From: Shewanella fidelis ATCC BAA-318
Lineage (GTDB): Bacteria > Pseudomonadota > Gammaproteobacteria > Enterobacterales > Shewanellaceae
Assembly (NCBI RefSeq): GCF_000518605.1
Contig: NZ_KI912458.1
Span: forward strand, 248,001-312,000
Length of the DNA: 64,000 bases
Reading direction: 5' to 3'
A program made the translations under genes and the position numbers. The notes beneath the pieces are model-generated. The model saw nothing but the letters and a program-made list of their open reading frames with translations, did no database searches and was not told the DNA's origin. The first letter of the stretch is position 1, and every line of letters starts with the position of its first letter. Shown piece by piece: positions 34,141 to 42,419 of the stretch.

Positions 34141-36105
34141 TTATTGTATTGGGTGCACTTTTAGTACATCCACAGCAGCCCCTTGACCGTGGCAAGTTGC
34201 GCAGCTTTCGGTTCCCGCAGTGGCATCAGCCTCACTACCATTAAACACTCCGCCTTGTTGAGTCATATGAGCTTTAGCACTATCGCTTAGATGACAGGCA
34301 CTGCAGATAGCTGATGTAGCACTGGTAAAGCTGCCATCGTTAAATGCCAAAGGTTGCACTGCTGCTGATAACGGTAGCGCAGCTGTTAATATGCCGGCTT
34401 CATCTGTTGTATGGCATTGAGCACAATTGCCGATATTGCCCGGGTAGTTAATATCTGGATAACTTTCGCGGGAGCCAGCATGTAACGTATGTGCAAGGTG
34501 CTTGTAATCAGCAGTTGAAGCGGCAGGGTTGATTGCGCTTGCATCTGCTTGCATATTAGGGTTATGACACAACTGACATTGCTGTTCTAAGTCATTGCGT
34601 GAACCGTGATAATTCAACTGTTGATCGCCGTGACAACTACCACAAGTTTCATTGCTGACGACCATTCTGCGCCCTTGGTCAGTCACCTCTGTGGCACTAA
34701 AGAACTGATAGCTTGAGTCAATGGTTGTGGTTGTTTCTGTGTCATCACAATTCACTAGCATTGCGCCATTACTGCATAGTCGGCCTTGGAGGGCGAGGGT
34801 ACCTTTATCGGTTGTTGGATCATCGCTTAGGGTTAAGCCAGCTATTTGATATTGATATGTACCATTGCTGCCTGATATTGGCTCAATATCTTGTAGTTTT
34901 ATTGATTTGGCACTGCGAGTGGTGTAATCAACACTAATACCGAAGTTGGCATAAACGCGCAAATCATTGATAAAGTCCAATTTATCGGCGCTGTCGCTAT
35001 ACACCTCATTGGTTGCAGGGTTGGATAGCCTGATCTCAAAGTTTACTGCATCACCATTCAATTCTGCGCTAACGACTTCAGCATTAAATTGCGCGAGTAC
35101 AGCATCGGTATCTGCTTGACTATGGGCACTCATGGTCCAGTCTGGGTTATGACAAGCAACACAGTTGCTGTTGTCGACTTGGGCTGGATGGCCTTGACCC
35201 GATGGGAAGTCAATATTGGTATGACAACTTCCACAAGCTTGCATGGTTGGTACCCGAGCCCAGTTCATATTTTCTGTTAAGGTTTCATCTGCCACGTGAC
35301 AAGTTTGGCAGTCGGCAAGTGATACTGGGAAGCCTGTAAGGTGCTTGCTATGTACCATAGGGGCAAACACGTTATCAGGGTTGCTTACTTTGTCGGCGTT
35401 ATGACAGGTCACACAGGTTTCGACTTCATTATATTTGCTGCCGTGAAATGCTAGATCGTTATGACATGTATTACAGGTCTGCATCTCAATGAGGTTGCGG
35501 GTGTAAGCAGGTTCACTGCCATTATCTTGCCAGTCAAAGTGCTGGTTAGTTACCGGCAGCGCAGTGCCGTCGGGTAGAGTATCGCCACCGACTTTGATCA
35601 CGACACGCTGAGTCGCACCGGGCATAAATGCAATATTGTTCATGCCATTAAAGGCACCACTAAAGGTATAGCTATATTGACCATTTTTGTGATCAACAAA
35701 GTCACCATCGCAACTATTACTGCATGACTCTGAAGTAAAGTATTGCCATTGGCTAGCATCACCTGCATTGGTAAAGCCTTGAGGTAATAACTGGGCCGCA
35801 AGATAAGTGGCTGATGGAACTCCAACAACTGGCTCGTCATTTTCGTTGGTTATTCGATAATTAACCGTCGCTATTTCTGAACTAAAAACGACCTCACTCA
35901 CTTCTATGTTAAGTGCATTGATCTCACTTGCTGGTGGCCCTCCGGGCTCTCCAGGGTTACCGGGTGTACCATCGTCTCCGCTACAGGCGGCTAGTGAACT
36001 CACAAATAGTAAAGAAATTAGGGCTTTGTTTATGTTGAAAGCCTTTGATTTGTTTGTGATTGATTGTTTGCACTTTGGGCTTAACGCCTTAAATTCAATG
36101 TTCAA
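34141..36105 (-). CDS. mtrF: MtrF outer-surface decahaem lipoprotein cytochrome
   Basis: A 654-residue surface cytochrome of the MtrDEF module, the MtrC counterpart. I recognise close likeness to MR-1 MtrF (639 residues; for example IPSATFxAAQLLPQG and NYPGNIGNCAQCH). Ten CxxCH motifs occur as 5+5. Non-haem Cys pairs are CSNSC (CX3C) in domain I and CX8C (CSNGAMLVNC) in domain III. The start appears to be TTG with GAGGAT 8 nt before; no ATG occurs before the lipobox (LAAC, Cys41), so the N-region is unusually long. It follows mtrE after 75 nt containing a hairpin. Confidence 0.93.
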   Translation of the reverse strand: MNIEFKALSPKCKQSITNKSKAFNINKALISLLFVSSLAACSGDDGTPGNPGEPGGPPASEINALNIEVSEVVFSSEIATVNYRITNENDEPVVGVPSATYLAAQLLPQGFTNAGDASQWQYFTSESCSNSCDGDFVDHKNGQYSYTFSGAFNGMNNIAFMPGATQRVVIKVGGDTLPDGTALPVTNQHFDWQDNGSEPAYTRNLIEMQTCNTCHNDLAFHGSKYNEVETCVTCHNADKVSNPDNVFAPMVHSKHLTGFPVSLADCQTCHVADETLTENMNWARVPTMQACGSCHTNIDFPSGQGHPAQVDNSNCVACHNPDWTMSAHSQADTDAVLAQFNAEVVSAELNGDAVNFEIRLSNPATNEVYSDSADKLDFINDLRVYANFGISVDYTTRSAKSIKLQDIEPISGSNGTYQYQIAGLTLSDDPTTDKGTLALQGRLCSNGAMLVNCDDTETTTTIDSSYQFFSATEVTDQGRRMVVSNETCGSCHGDQQLNYHGSRNDLEQQCQLCHNPNMQADASAINPAASTADYKHLAHTLHAGSRESYPDINYPGNIGNCAQCHTTDEAGILTAALPLSAAVQPLAFNDGSFTSATSAICSACHLSDSAKAHMTQQGGVFNGSEADATAGTESCATCHGQGAAVDVLKVHPIQ

Positions 36106-36180
36106 TTTGATATCCTCAATTCCCTTTATTTGGCATAACTTACCCAGACTTAAGCTGACAAGTTTGGGGTAGCTCCTTTG

Positions 36181-38295
36181 CTACAGCTCATAGCTAAAGG
36201 TAAATCCAACATAGTGAGCACTATAGTCGTGGCTAAGATCTCCAAAGATTAAAACATTGGGGATCGCGTCTAGAGTTAGGCCTTGGTTGAGCCAATCTGA
36301 ATCTTTATAGTCTTCAAAGATCCAATCAAAACGTAACGCCATTTTTTCGCCTAATTGATATTTGGCAAACGCGCTAATATTGTGGCGCTTGGCAAAATAG
36401 TCACCGTAAGGTGAACTTATCCCTTGAGTGAGCTCAGTGTCGCTTTGGCCATCGGAATAGCTGTAGTCCAAACCTAGGTCGAGCTTTTTATCTATGAGGT
36501 TTCGATAATCGATTCCGGCACCGACTAAAGTTGATTCTTCGTCTGTGTTGACATACCAATTTGGTAAACTGAAATTACTACTACCGGCTTGGTCACTGTC
36601 GCGCCAATCTTGATTTAAGTAAGCATTGATAATGAAATTATCATTGAGCAAATAGCTGGCAGATATATCGTAACCTTGGGTGTCTACTTGAGTGAGGCCG
36701 ACTAAGGTTTGGTCGTAATTGTCACTACTGACGCGCACATTGGCGCTGGCAGAAAATGCAGAGTTGGTGTTATAGCTTACATTAACTTGGTATTGCTCCC
36801 TCTCTCTATCTGCTAGGTAAGACTTTCTTAAGTAGGGGTTACTCTGGCTATTAGTGGAGCTGACGGGATCATAAGTGCTGCCTGTTCTATCACTAAATTC
36901 TGCTTTTAACCACGCAGACCAAGCAGAGGATATTTTGTAGTTAACTTTGGCCGATAAACCATTCTCACGCAGTCTGTCTCTATCTAAATCGCTATAATCG
37001 TTGTGGTCGTACTGGTATTCAGTATCGAGGTAAATGGCTCTGCTAAAACGATATTTGGCACCAATTTTTGCTTGTTGTCTGGTTCTATCATATTCAGGGT
37101 TCATTGCCGTCCCTGCGTAATAGCTATCAGTAACTACTTGCGGAAAAGGCTTGATGGCGGTTTTGTTATCTCTATCGGAGTAATCGTAGCTGGCACGAAT
37201 GGCTAATTGCCGTAACGGTCGACTAGTGTATTTTAGTCGCATATCTGTGGTATCAACTTTACCGTCTAAATTTGTGGTTGGCAGAGCTGGGCTTGGGCCA
37301 TTAATTGTTGCTGGCAAAAATGCATCATCTTGAGTAAAACTAGCCATGCCTAGGTGCATTAATACTTGATGACCGTTCCCACTGATCTGGGCGTTAGTAC
37401 CAATTCGGTAGGCTTTATTATCTGGCGCTACAGCACTTTGCCCTGTGTAGGCTGCACCAAAAGTGGGTGTGAAAGCATTTTGCCAAATGAGTGAGTCATG
37501 ATCGTTGTTGTACTGACTAAAACTAGAATCGATACCAATTAGCCAGCCGGGGCCGTTAAAGTATAATTTGGCGTTAAACTCATCAGTGCTGTCATCTATC
37601 GGTTGGGCTAACATCGCACTATTGGTTAGGAAATTACCAGAAAAACTGCGTTTTCCTTGGCGCTTCTCATGTTGATAACTGATATCAGCTTGGTAAAAGC
37701 CACCAGTATAGTTAGCGTCAACTAAAAACCGATCTCGCTGGCTGCTTAAAGCTACTTGTTTCGCATCATCGAATAAAGTCGGCATTTGTGCAGTGACAGC
37801 CCCTGTTTGCCAATTAGCAGGTAAGGTTAAGCTATCACCTGCGTTAGCATAGGGGCTTAATGCTGAGTTAGTATCATAGTGAGCTAAACCACGATAACCT
37901 AAGCCTATTTTATATTGACCTACACGGCCTGTTTCTAACCGTGCACTCCCTGCGTCATATCCCAACTTATCGGCGACAAATGTGGTTTGATAGCCTGACT
38001 TTGATTTGTTTATCAGATCAGCGTCGACACCAGCCACTAAGCCATCTTTATCTGTCCCTGTCGTATTACCAAAATGGATATCATCGGCGTCATTGTATGC
38101 AGCATTGATGCTGATTGTGCCGTTAAAACCTGTTTCAACAACGCAGCGTTTACACTCCCACTTTTCGGTATTAGCTTTTTCTCGGTTAGCATTTTGCAAA
38201 CCGTAGCCATCTGCGTAAACTGGAGATATTGCAGCACTTATTGCTAGGGCTAATAAAGAGCGTTTGCTGTTGAACTGTGAATTGAATCTAAACAT
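36181..38295 (-). CDS. mtrE: MtrE outer-membrane porin of the MtrDEF module
   Basis: A 704-residue MtrB/PioB-family barrel, partner of MtrD and MtrF. The start is ATG 38295, 9 nt after AAGGAG; the in-frame GTG at 38304 abuts that site and is too close. It has a signal peptide (about 1-29, ending VYA), DGYGLQNANREKA and the CxxC (CKRC, about 47-50) found at the N-terminus of this family, then alternating barrel strands ending in FTFSYEL. It is 15 bp downstream of mtrD. By eye it shares most N-terminal and barrel features with MtrB at 20817, its paralogue. Confidence 0.92.
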   Translation of the reverse strand: MFRFNSQFNSKRSLLALAISAAISPVYADGYGLQNANREKANTEKWECKRCVVETGFNGTISINAAYNDADDIHFGNTTGTDKDGLVAGVDADLINKSKSGYQTTFVADKLGYDAGSARLETGRVGQYKIGLGYRGLAHYDTNSALSPYANAGDSLTLPANWQTGAVTAQMPTLFDDAKQVALSSQRDRFLVDANYTGGFYQADISYQHEKRQGKRSFSGNFLTNSAMLAQPIDDSTDEFNAKLYFNGPGWLIGIDSSFSQYNNDHDSLIWQNAFTPTFGAAYTGQSAVAPDNKAYRIGTNAQISGNGHQVLMHLGMASFTQDDAFLPATINGPSPALPTTNLDGKVDTTDMRLKYTSRPLRQLAIRASYDYSDRDNKTAIKPFPQVVTDSYYAGTAMNPEYDRTRQQAKIGAKYRFSRAIYLDTEYQYDHNDYSDLDRDRLRENGLSAKVNYKISSAWSAWLKAEFSDRTGSTYDPVSSTNSQSNPYLRKSYLADREREQYQVNVSYNTNSAFSASANVRVSSDNYDQTLVGLTQVDTQGYDISASYLLNDNFIINAYLNQDWRDSDQAGSSNFSLPNWYVNTDEESTLVGAGIDYRNLIDKKLDLGLDYSYSDGQSDTELTQGISSPYGDYFAKRHNISAFAKYQLGEKMALRFDWIFEDYKDSDWLNQGLTLDAIPNVLIFGDLSHDYSAHYVGFTFSYEL

Positions 38296-38310
38296 GACGG
38301 CCACTCCTTG

Positions 38311-39273
38311 TTAGCGTTGCAATAATTTGCCAGATGGATGATTTGAACCATGAACTTGGTTGTGGCAGTTCATGCAGCTTTGTCCAGCATTGAAGGCGTT
38401 TGGGTTTCCGCCAAATACGGCATTAGAGGTATGACCGACAGATGCATGGCACTGCTGACATAACATAGGTGGTTTACTGATTAACATGCCTTCGTTAACG
38501 CTACCGTGAGGGTTATGGCAATTGACACAATTGTCGGTGACGGGTGCGTGCTCCCAAAGTTTAGGACCACGTTTTTCGGCGTGGCAAGAATAGCAATTCT
38601 CATTGACACTCATTTGCTTTAATCCTGCATCAGCGATGCTTCCGTGAGGATTATGGCAATCACTACACACCATTTGTTGCCACTTTAGTGGGTGGGCAGA
38701 TCGTTTGTTTATGTCTGCTTTTTGCTCGGTATGGCAAGTAGTACAAACAGCGACTTCGGTGCTTTTATCTGCAATAGGATCATGACCGGTATGCACTTGG
38801 TGGCAGTCTGCACAGCTGACATCGGCATTATCGTGGTGGTTACCTTGCCAAGCCATACGCTTGTCATCGTTATGGCAGCTCATACAGACACTGTTTTGTT
38901 TTTCTGCAGGAACAGGGGAGTTAGCGCCAAAGGTAATCATAGGCTCTTTACCGCCGCGATTATGGTTACCTTGTGGCCCATGGCAGGCTTCACACTGTAA
39001 ATCTTGCATCGGTGAACCTGAAGCCATGCTGCCGTGAACACCATCGAACAGTGCCATGACTTTTTCACTTCGTCTGTGGCACATTAGGCAGGAGTCGGCA
39101 CCTTTAGGAGAGTATTTACCCTCGGAAAATTTCTTATCGAGTATGGCTTCTACTTCTTGTGGGTCTTGATCTGCCCACGGGTTGGCAAATACATTGCAGC
39201 TAATAATTAACGACAGTAAAAATAGTCCGAGCGCAGATTTGCCTGAGAACCATCCGGTGTTCTTGTTCATCAT
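38311..39273 (-). CDS. mtrD: MtrD periplasmic decahaem c-type cytochrome
   Basis: A 320-residue MtrA-family decahaem cytochrome with a signal peptide (to about residue 31, ending VFA) and ten CxxCH motifs: CLMCH, CEACH, CMSCH, CADCH, CTTCH, CSDCH, CYSCH, CVNCH, CQQCH, CMNCH. It is the electron wire of the MtrDEF module and is expected to insert into MtrE. It starts with two Met codons (39273). The Shine-Dalgarno sequence GGGATGAG lies inside one arm of a 13-bp inverted repeat, whose other arm is 106 nt upstream, so translation may be controlled by leader folding. It is the first gene of mtrD-mtrE-mtrF. Confidence 0.93.
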   Translation of the reverse strand: MMNKNTGWFSGKSALGLFLLSLIISCNVFANPWADQDPQEVEAILDKKFSEGKYSPKGADSCLMCHRRSEKVMALFDGVHGSMASGSPMQDLQCEACHGPQGNHNRGGKEPMITFGANSPVPAEKQNSVCMSCHNDDKRMAWQGNHHDNADVSCADCHQVHTGHDPIADKSTEVAVCTTCHTEQKADINKRSAHPLKWQQMVCSDCHNPHGSIADAGLKQMSVNENCYSCHAEKRGPKLWEHAPVTDNCVNCHNPHGSVNEGMLISKPPMLCQQCHASVGHTSNAVFGGNPNAFNAGQSCMNCHNQVHGSNHPSGKLLQR

Positions 39274-39275
39274 CT

Positions 39276-39407
39276 CATCCCATTCGTTTTTTTAACGATA
39301 TTTTTTTGGTAAACAAAATTAGTAGTTTTGTAAATTACTAATGTTTAATAATAGCGAGTTTTTGTGACAAATCCATAACAAATGTAGGGTATTTAACGAA
39401 TGGGATG
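39276..39407 (-). promoter_or_regulatory. mtrD leader: inverted repeat covering the Shine-Dalgarno
   Basis: On the mtrD strand, CATCCCATTCGTT (39395-39407) and AACGAATGGGATG (39276-39288) are perfect 13-bp complements with 106 nt between them. The second arm contains the ribosome-binding GGGATG just before the start codon. Inside the loop, ATTAGTA and TACTAAT make another small hairpin. The arrangement could switch translation on and off; DNA-level binding of a regulator is the alternative. Confidence 0.55.
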
Positions 39408-39486
39408 CCTGTTTTTATTGAGTTTTAGAATGAATTTAGACTTTAGTATGTAAAGATTACAAAATGGGTCGTCTATTGATGAAGTG

Positions 39487-39509
39487 TAAATAATAACCAT
39501 TATTATTTA
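39487..39509. promoter_or_regulatory. Fur-like box 1, between mtrD and feoA
   Basis: A perfect palindrome of two 10-bp arms (TAAATAATAA and its complement) around CCA, matching 13 of 19 positions of the classical Fur box. It lies about 214 bp before mtrD and 196 bp before feoA, so it could act on either. Confidence 0.5.
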
Positions 39510-39586
39510 AGGGGGATTTATAGCGGCTATTTATCTTTTAGAGAAGCGTTTATTAGTTGAGAGATTTATCACATAATAGTGAACAC

Positions 39587-39607
39587 AATTGAAAACTATT
39601 ATCGTTT
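39587..39607. promoter_or_regulatory. Fur-like box 2, upstream of feoA
   Basis: AATTGAAAAC followed by TATTATCGTTT matches 16 of 20 informative positions of the 21-bp Fur consensus. It lies 98 bp before feoA. A partial FNR site (TTGAT-N4-GTAAA, 39621-39634) follows, giving the combined iron and anaerobic control usual for feo operons. Confidence 0.6.
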
Positions 39608-39704
39608 ACAGGCTCAAATGTTGATCTAGGTAAAGTTATTACGTATCTAGCTCATTTAGAATCTATGCCAATTCAAAGAGAGTCGAGGCCTGTAAATAGG
39701 TGGA

Positions 39705-39950
39705 ATGTACATGAAGTTAAGTGAATTGAATCCCGGCGATGTCGCCAGAATTTCTCGAGTCGGTGAAATCGACTTGCCTGCCGTTGTAAAACGCAAACTC
39801 CTTTCAATGGGGATCACCCCAAATACTCGATTCTCTCTTACCCGTAGAGCTCCGATGGGCTCTGGAGTTGAACTAGATATCCGTGGCAGTAAATTATGTA
39901 TGCGTCGCGATTTAGCAGATATTATTGAGGTTGAAAAAGCGAATGGCTAA
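39705..39950 (+). CDS. feoA: FeoA ferrous iron transport accessory protein
   Basis: An 81-residue cytoplasmic SH3-like protein needed for FeoB-mediated Fe(II) uptake. It shows the family pattern SELNPGDVARISRV near the N-terminus and MGITPNTRFSLTRRAPMG in the middle. AGGTGG precedes the ATG by 8 nt. Its last 8 nt overlap the feoB start, so the two are translationally coupled. No feoC follows feoB. It is probably repressed by Fur through the boxes upstream. Confidence 0.93.
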   Translation: MYMKLSELNPGDVARISRVGEIDLPAVVKRKLLSMGITPNTRFSLTRRAPMGSGVELDIRGSKLCMRRDLADIIEVEKANG

Positions 39951-42237
39951 ACAATTTAACTGCGTTACTGTAGGTAACCCAAATGCGGGTAAATCTACGC
40001 TTTTTAATGCATTAACCGGCTCTAACCAACAGGTTGGTAACTGGTCTGGTGTGACAGTAGAAAAGAAAACAGGTCAGTTTGCTCTGCAGGGCGCTGATGT
40101 TTTTTTAACGGATTTACCGGGAATTTATGATCTTCTCCCTGCAGGTAACAGCTGTGATTGTTCCCTTGATGAGCAAATTGCACAGCAGTACCTAGCCGAT
40201 CAACAAATCGATGGCATTATCAATCTAGTTGATGCGACTAACATTGAACGTCATTTATATCTAACCGTACAGCTTCGTGAGTTAGGCATTCCATTAGTCG
40301 TTGTGCTCAATAAGATTGATGCCGCGCTAGAACGTGGTATTAATATTGACGTGGCTAAAATGAGCCAAGAGCTTGGCTGCCCCGTTGTCGCTGTTTGCTC
40401 TCGTGATGAAAAAGATATTGAAAAGGTCAAACAACAATTTGTTGCCTTGCTTGACGGCAAAGTGTCTGAAGCACCCTTGGTGCTTGATTATGATGCTGAA
40501 ATTGAAGCTGGCGTAGCTAATTTATTGGCACAAGACGACTCGTTAAGCCGCGGCCGTGCATTGGCTATGCTTGGAAATGGCCTAGGCTGTGGTAAATGCA
40601 AAAATAGCCAGATGGCAACTGAAGTTGAACAATACTCACAAGCGTTATCTAGCCAAGGCAAAGATATCGAGATCATGGTTGCGACTACGCGTTTTGACTA
40701 TGTTGAGCGTGTATTTACAGGCTCTGTAGTGAGTGATAACCGTGAAACTTTCACTGATAAGCTAGACAAGATTGTACTGCACCCAGTTGCAGGCATTCCG
40801 GTTTTCTTGTTTGTGATGTATTTGATGTTCATGTTTAGTATTAACGTGGGCAGCTCATTTATTGACTTCTTTGATATTACCGCTGGTGCGCTATTTGTTG
40901 ATCACTTAGGCGCACTTATGACGAGCCTAGGTTCGCCTGCTTGGTTAGTTACGATTATCGCTGGTGGTGTTGGTCAAGGTATCCAAACTGTTGCAACCTT
41001 TATTCCAGTTATTGCAGCTTTATTCCTTGCTTTATCAGTGCTTGAAGGCTCTGGTTATATGGCGCGTGCAGCCTTTGTGGTTGATGGTTTAATGCGTCGT
41101 ATTGGCTTACCGGGTCGCGCTTTTGTGCCTATGATTGTTGGTTTTGGTTGTTCAGTACCTGCAATTATGGCAACACGTACTTTAGGCAGTGAGCGTGAGC
41201 GTATTGTCACAGGTATGATGGCACCATTTATGTCATGTGGTGCGCGTCTACCTGTTTATGCATTATTTGCTGCAGCTTTCTTCCCAGAATCTGGCCAAAA
41301 CTTAGTATTCCTGCTGTATATCATTGGTATTTTTGCCGCGATTGGTACAGGTTTATTATTGCGTTCAACTCTGCTGCCTGGTTCAAGCAGTGCGGTAGTG
41401 ATGGAGCTACCTAGTTACGAAAAACCTAAATTTAAGACAGTGATGGCGCGTACAGGTAAGCGTACTAAGAGCTTTATCATGGGCGCGGGCAAAACGATTG
41501 TTATTGTGGTGACTTTGCTTAACTTTGTTAACGCAATTGGTGTTGACGGTACGTTCGGCCATGAAGATAGCTCAGAGTCAGTGCTGAGTGTTGCAAGCCA
41601 AAAAGTGACACCACTGTTTTCACCTATGGGCGTAGAGCAAGATAACTGGCCAGCAACGGTTGGTATCATCACTGGTATTTTCGCTAAAGAAGCTGTGGTT
41701 GGCACACTTAATAGCCTATATTCAGATGGCGCTGCGGGTGATGAGGAATTAGCACCGTTCAGTGAAACCTTGACCGAAGCGCTAGCTACAATTCCTGAAA
41801 ACCTATTTGGTATTGCTCCAGAAGATCCACTTTCTATCTCTGTTGGGGATGTATCATCGGTTGATGCAGCATCTGAAGAGTTAGAAGTAGATACTTCAAC
41901 ATTTGGCGCACTACAAGTAGGCTTTGCTGGTGTAACTGCAGCATTCGCTTACCTATTGTTTGTTCTGCTTTACACTCCTTGTGTCGCAGCAATGGGCGCA
42001 TTAGTGAATGAGTTTGGTGGCCGCTGGGCAGCATTTGCAGGGCTATGGACATTTGGCTTAGCTTACGGTGTTGCAACCGTGTTCTACCAAGCTGCAACCT
42101 TCGCTCAGCATCCATTACAGTCAAGCCTGTGGATTGGTTTCTTTGCTATTGCCCTCGTCGTATTTTACCTATGGCTTAAGCATAAAGGTAAAAAAGCACA
42201 AACCATTATTCCAGGTATTAAAGTGATTACGGAATAA
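39943..42237 (+). CDS. feoB: FeoB ferrous iron transporter
   Basis: A 764-residue inner-membrane Fe(II) transporter with an N-terminal GTP-binding domain. The G motifs are GNPNAGKST (about 11-19), DLPG and NKID, followed by a helical GDI-like part with a CGKCKNS segment near 215. The membrane core contains two Gate repeats (GFGCSVPAIMATRT and MSCGARLPVYALF). The start at 39943 overlaps feoA by 8 nt; an upstream in-frame ATG at 39925 would lie deep in feoA and add MRLKKR. It supplies iron released by metal respiration, encoded next door. Confidence 0.95.
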   Translation: MAKQFNCVTVGNPNAGKSTLFNALTGSNQQVGNWSGVTVEKKTGQFALQGADVFLTDLPGIYDLLPAGNSCDCSLDEQIAQQYLADQQIDGIINLVDATNIERHLYLTVQLRELGIPLVVVLNKIDAALERGINIDVAKMSQELGCPVVAVCSRDEKDIEKVKQQFVALLDGKVSEAPLVLDYDAEIEAGVANLLAQDDSLSRGRALAMLGNGLGCGKCKNSQMATEVEQYSQALSSQGKDIEIMVATTRFDYVERVFTGSVVSDNRETFTDKLDKIVLHPVAGIPVFLFVMYLMFMFSINVGSSFIDFFDITAGALFVDHLGALMTSLGSPAWLVTIIAGGVGQGIQTVATFIPVIAALFLALSVLEGSGYMARAAFVVDGLMRRIGLPGRAFVPMIVGFGCSVPAIMATRTLGSERERIVTGMMAPFMSCGARLPVYALFAAAFFPESGQNLVFLLYIIGIFAAIGTGLLLRSTLLPGSSSAVVMELPSYEKPKFKTVMARTGKRTKSFIMGAGKTIVIVVTLLNFVNAIGVDGTFGHEDSSESVLSVASQKVTPLFSPMGVEQDNWPATVGIITGIFAKEAVVGTLNSLYSDGAAGDEELAPFSETLTEALATIPENLFGIAPEDPLSISVGDVSSVDAASEELEVDTSTFGALQVGFAGVTAAFAYLLFVLLYTPCVAAMGALVNEFGGRWAAFAGLWTFGLAYGVATVFYQAATFAQHPLQSSLWIGFFAIALVVFYLWLKHKGKKAQTIIPGIKVITE

Positions 42238-42269
42238 CGCGAATAGCGTATACTGTATCTAAGTAATAA

Positions 42270-42295
42270 AAAGCAGCGATGATTCGCTGCTTTTT
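42270..42295 (+). terminator. feoAB terminator
   Basis: A 10-bp stem (AAAGCAGCGA / TCGCTGCTTT) with a 4-nt loop followed by TT, 33 bp after the feoB stop. Confidence 0.85.
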
Positions 42296-42419
42296 GCGCT
42301 ATATATGCTTATGCTATAGCCAGTAGAGTAGGTTTTTAAGCCTCAGTCGTTGATCCTTTACAGAAACTGTAGGATTATGCGTTTTTAGTTTTTAATCATC
42401 GTTCGCAAAGAGGAATTCC

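Noticed and set aside
38296..38304. GTG start of mtrE at 38304
   Set aside because: The AAGGAG site abuts it with no spacing; ATG 38295 is 9 nt from that site.
39571..39587. TCAC-N6-GTGA repeat near feoA as a CRP site
   Set aside because: The half-sites point outward, the reverse of the CRP consensus.
39925..39942. Upstream start of feoB at 39925
   Set aside because: It lies deeper in feoA and adds residues (MRLKKR) unlike the family; ATG 39943 fits the MAKQFN start and the usual overlap.
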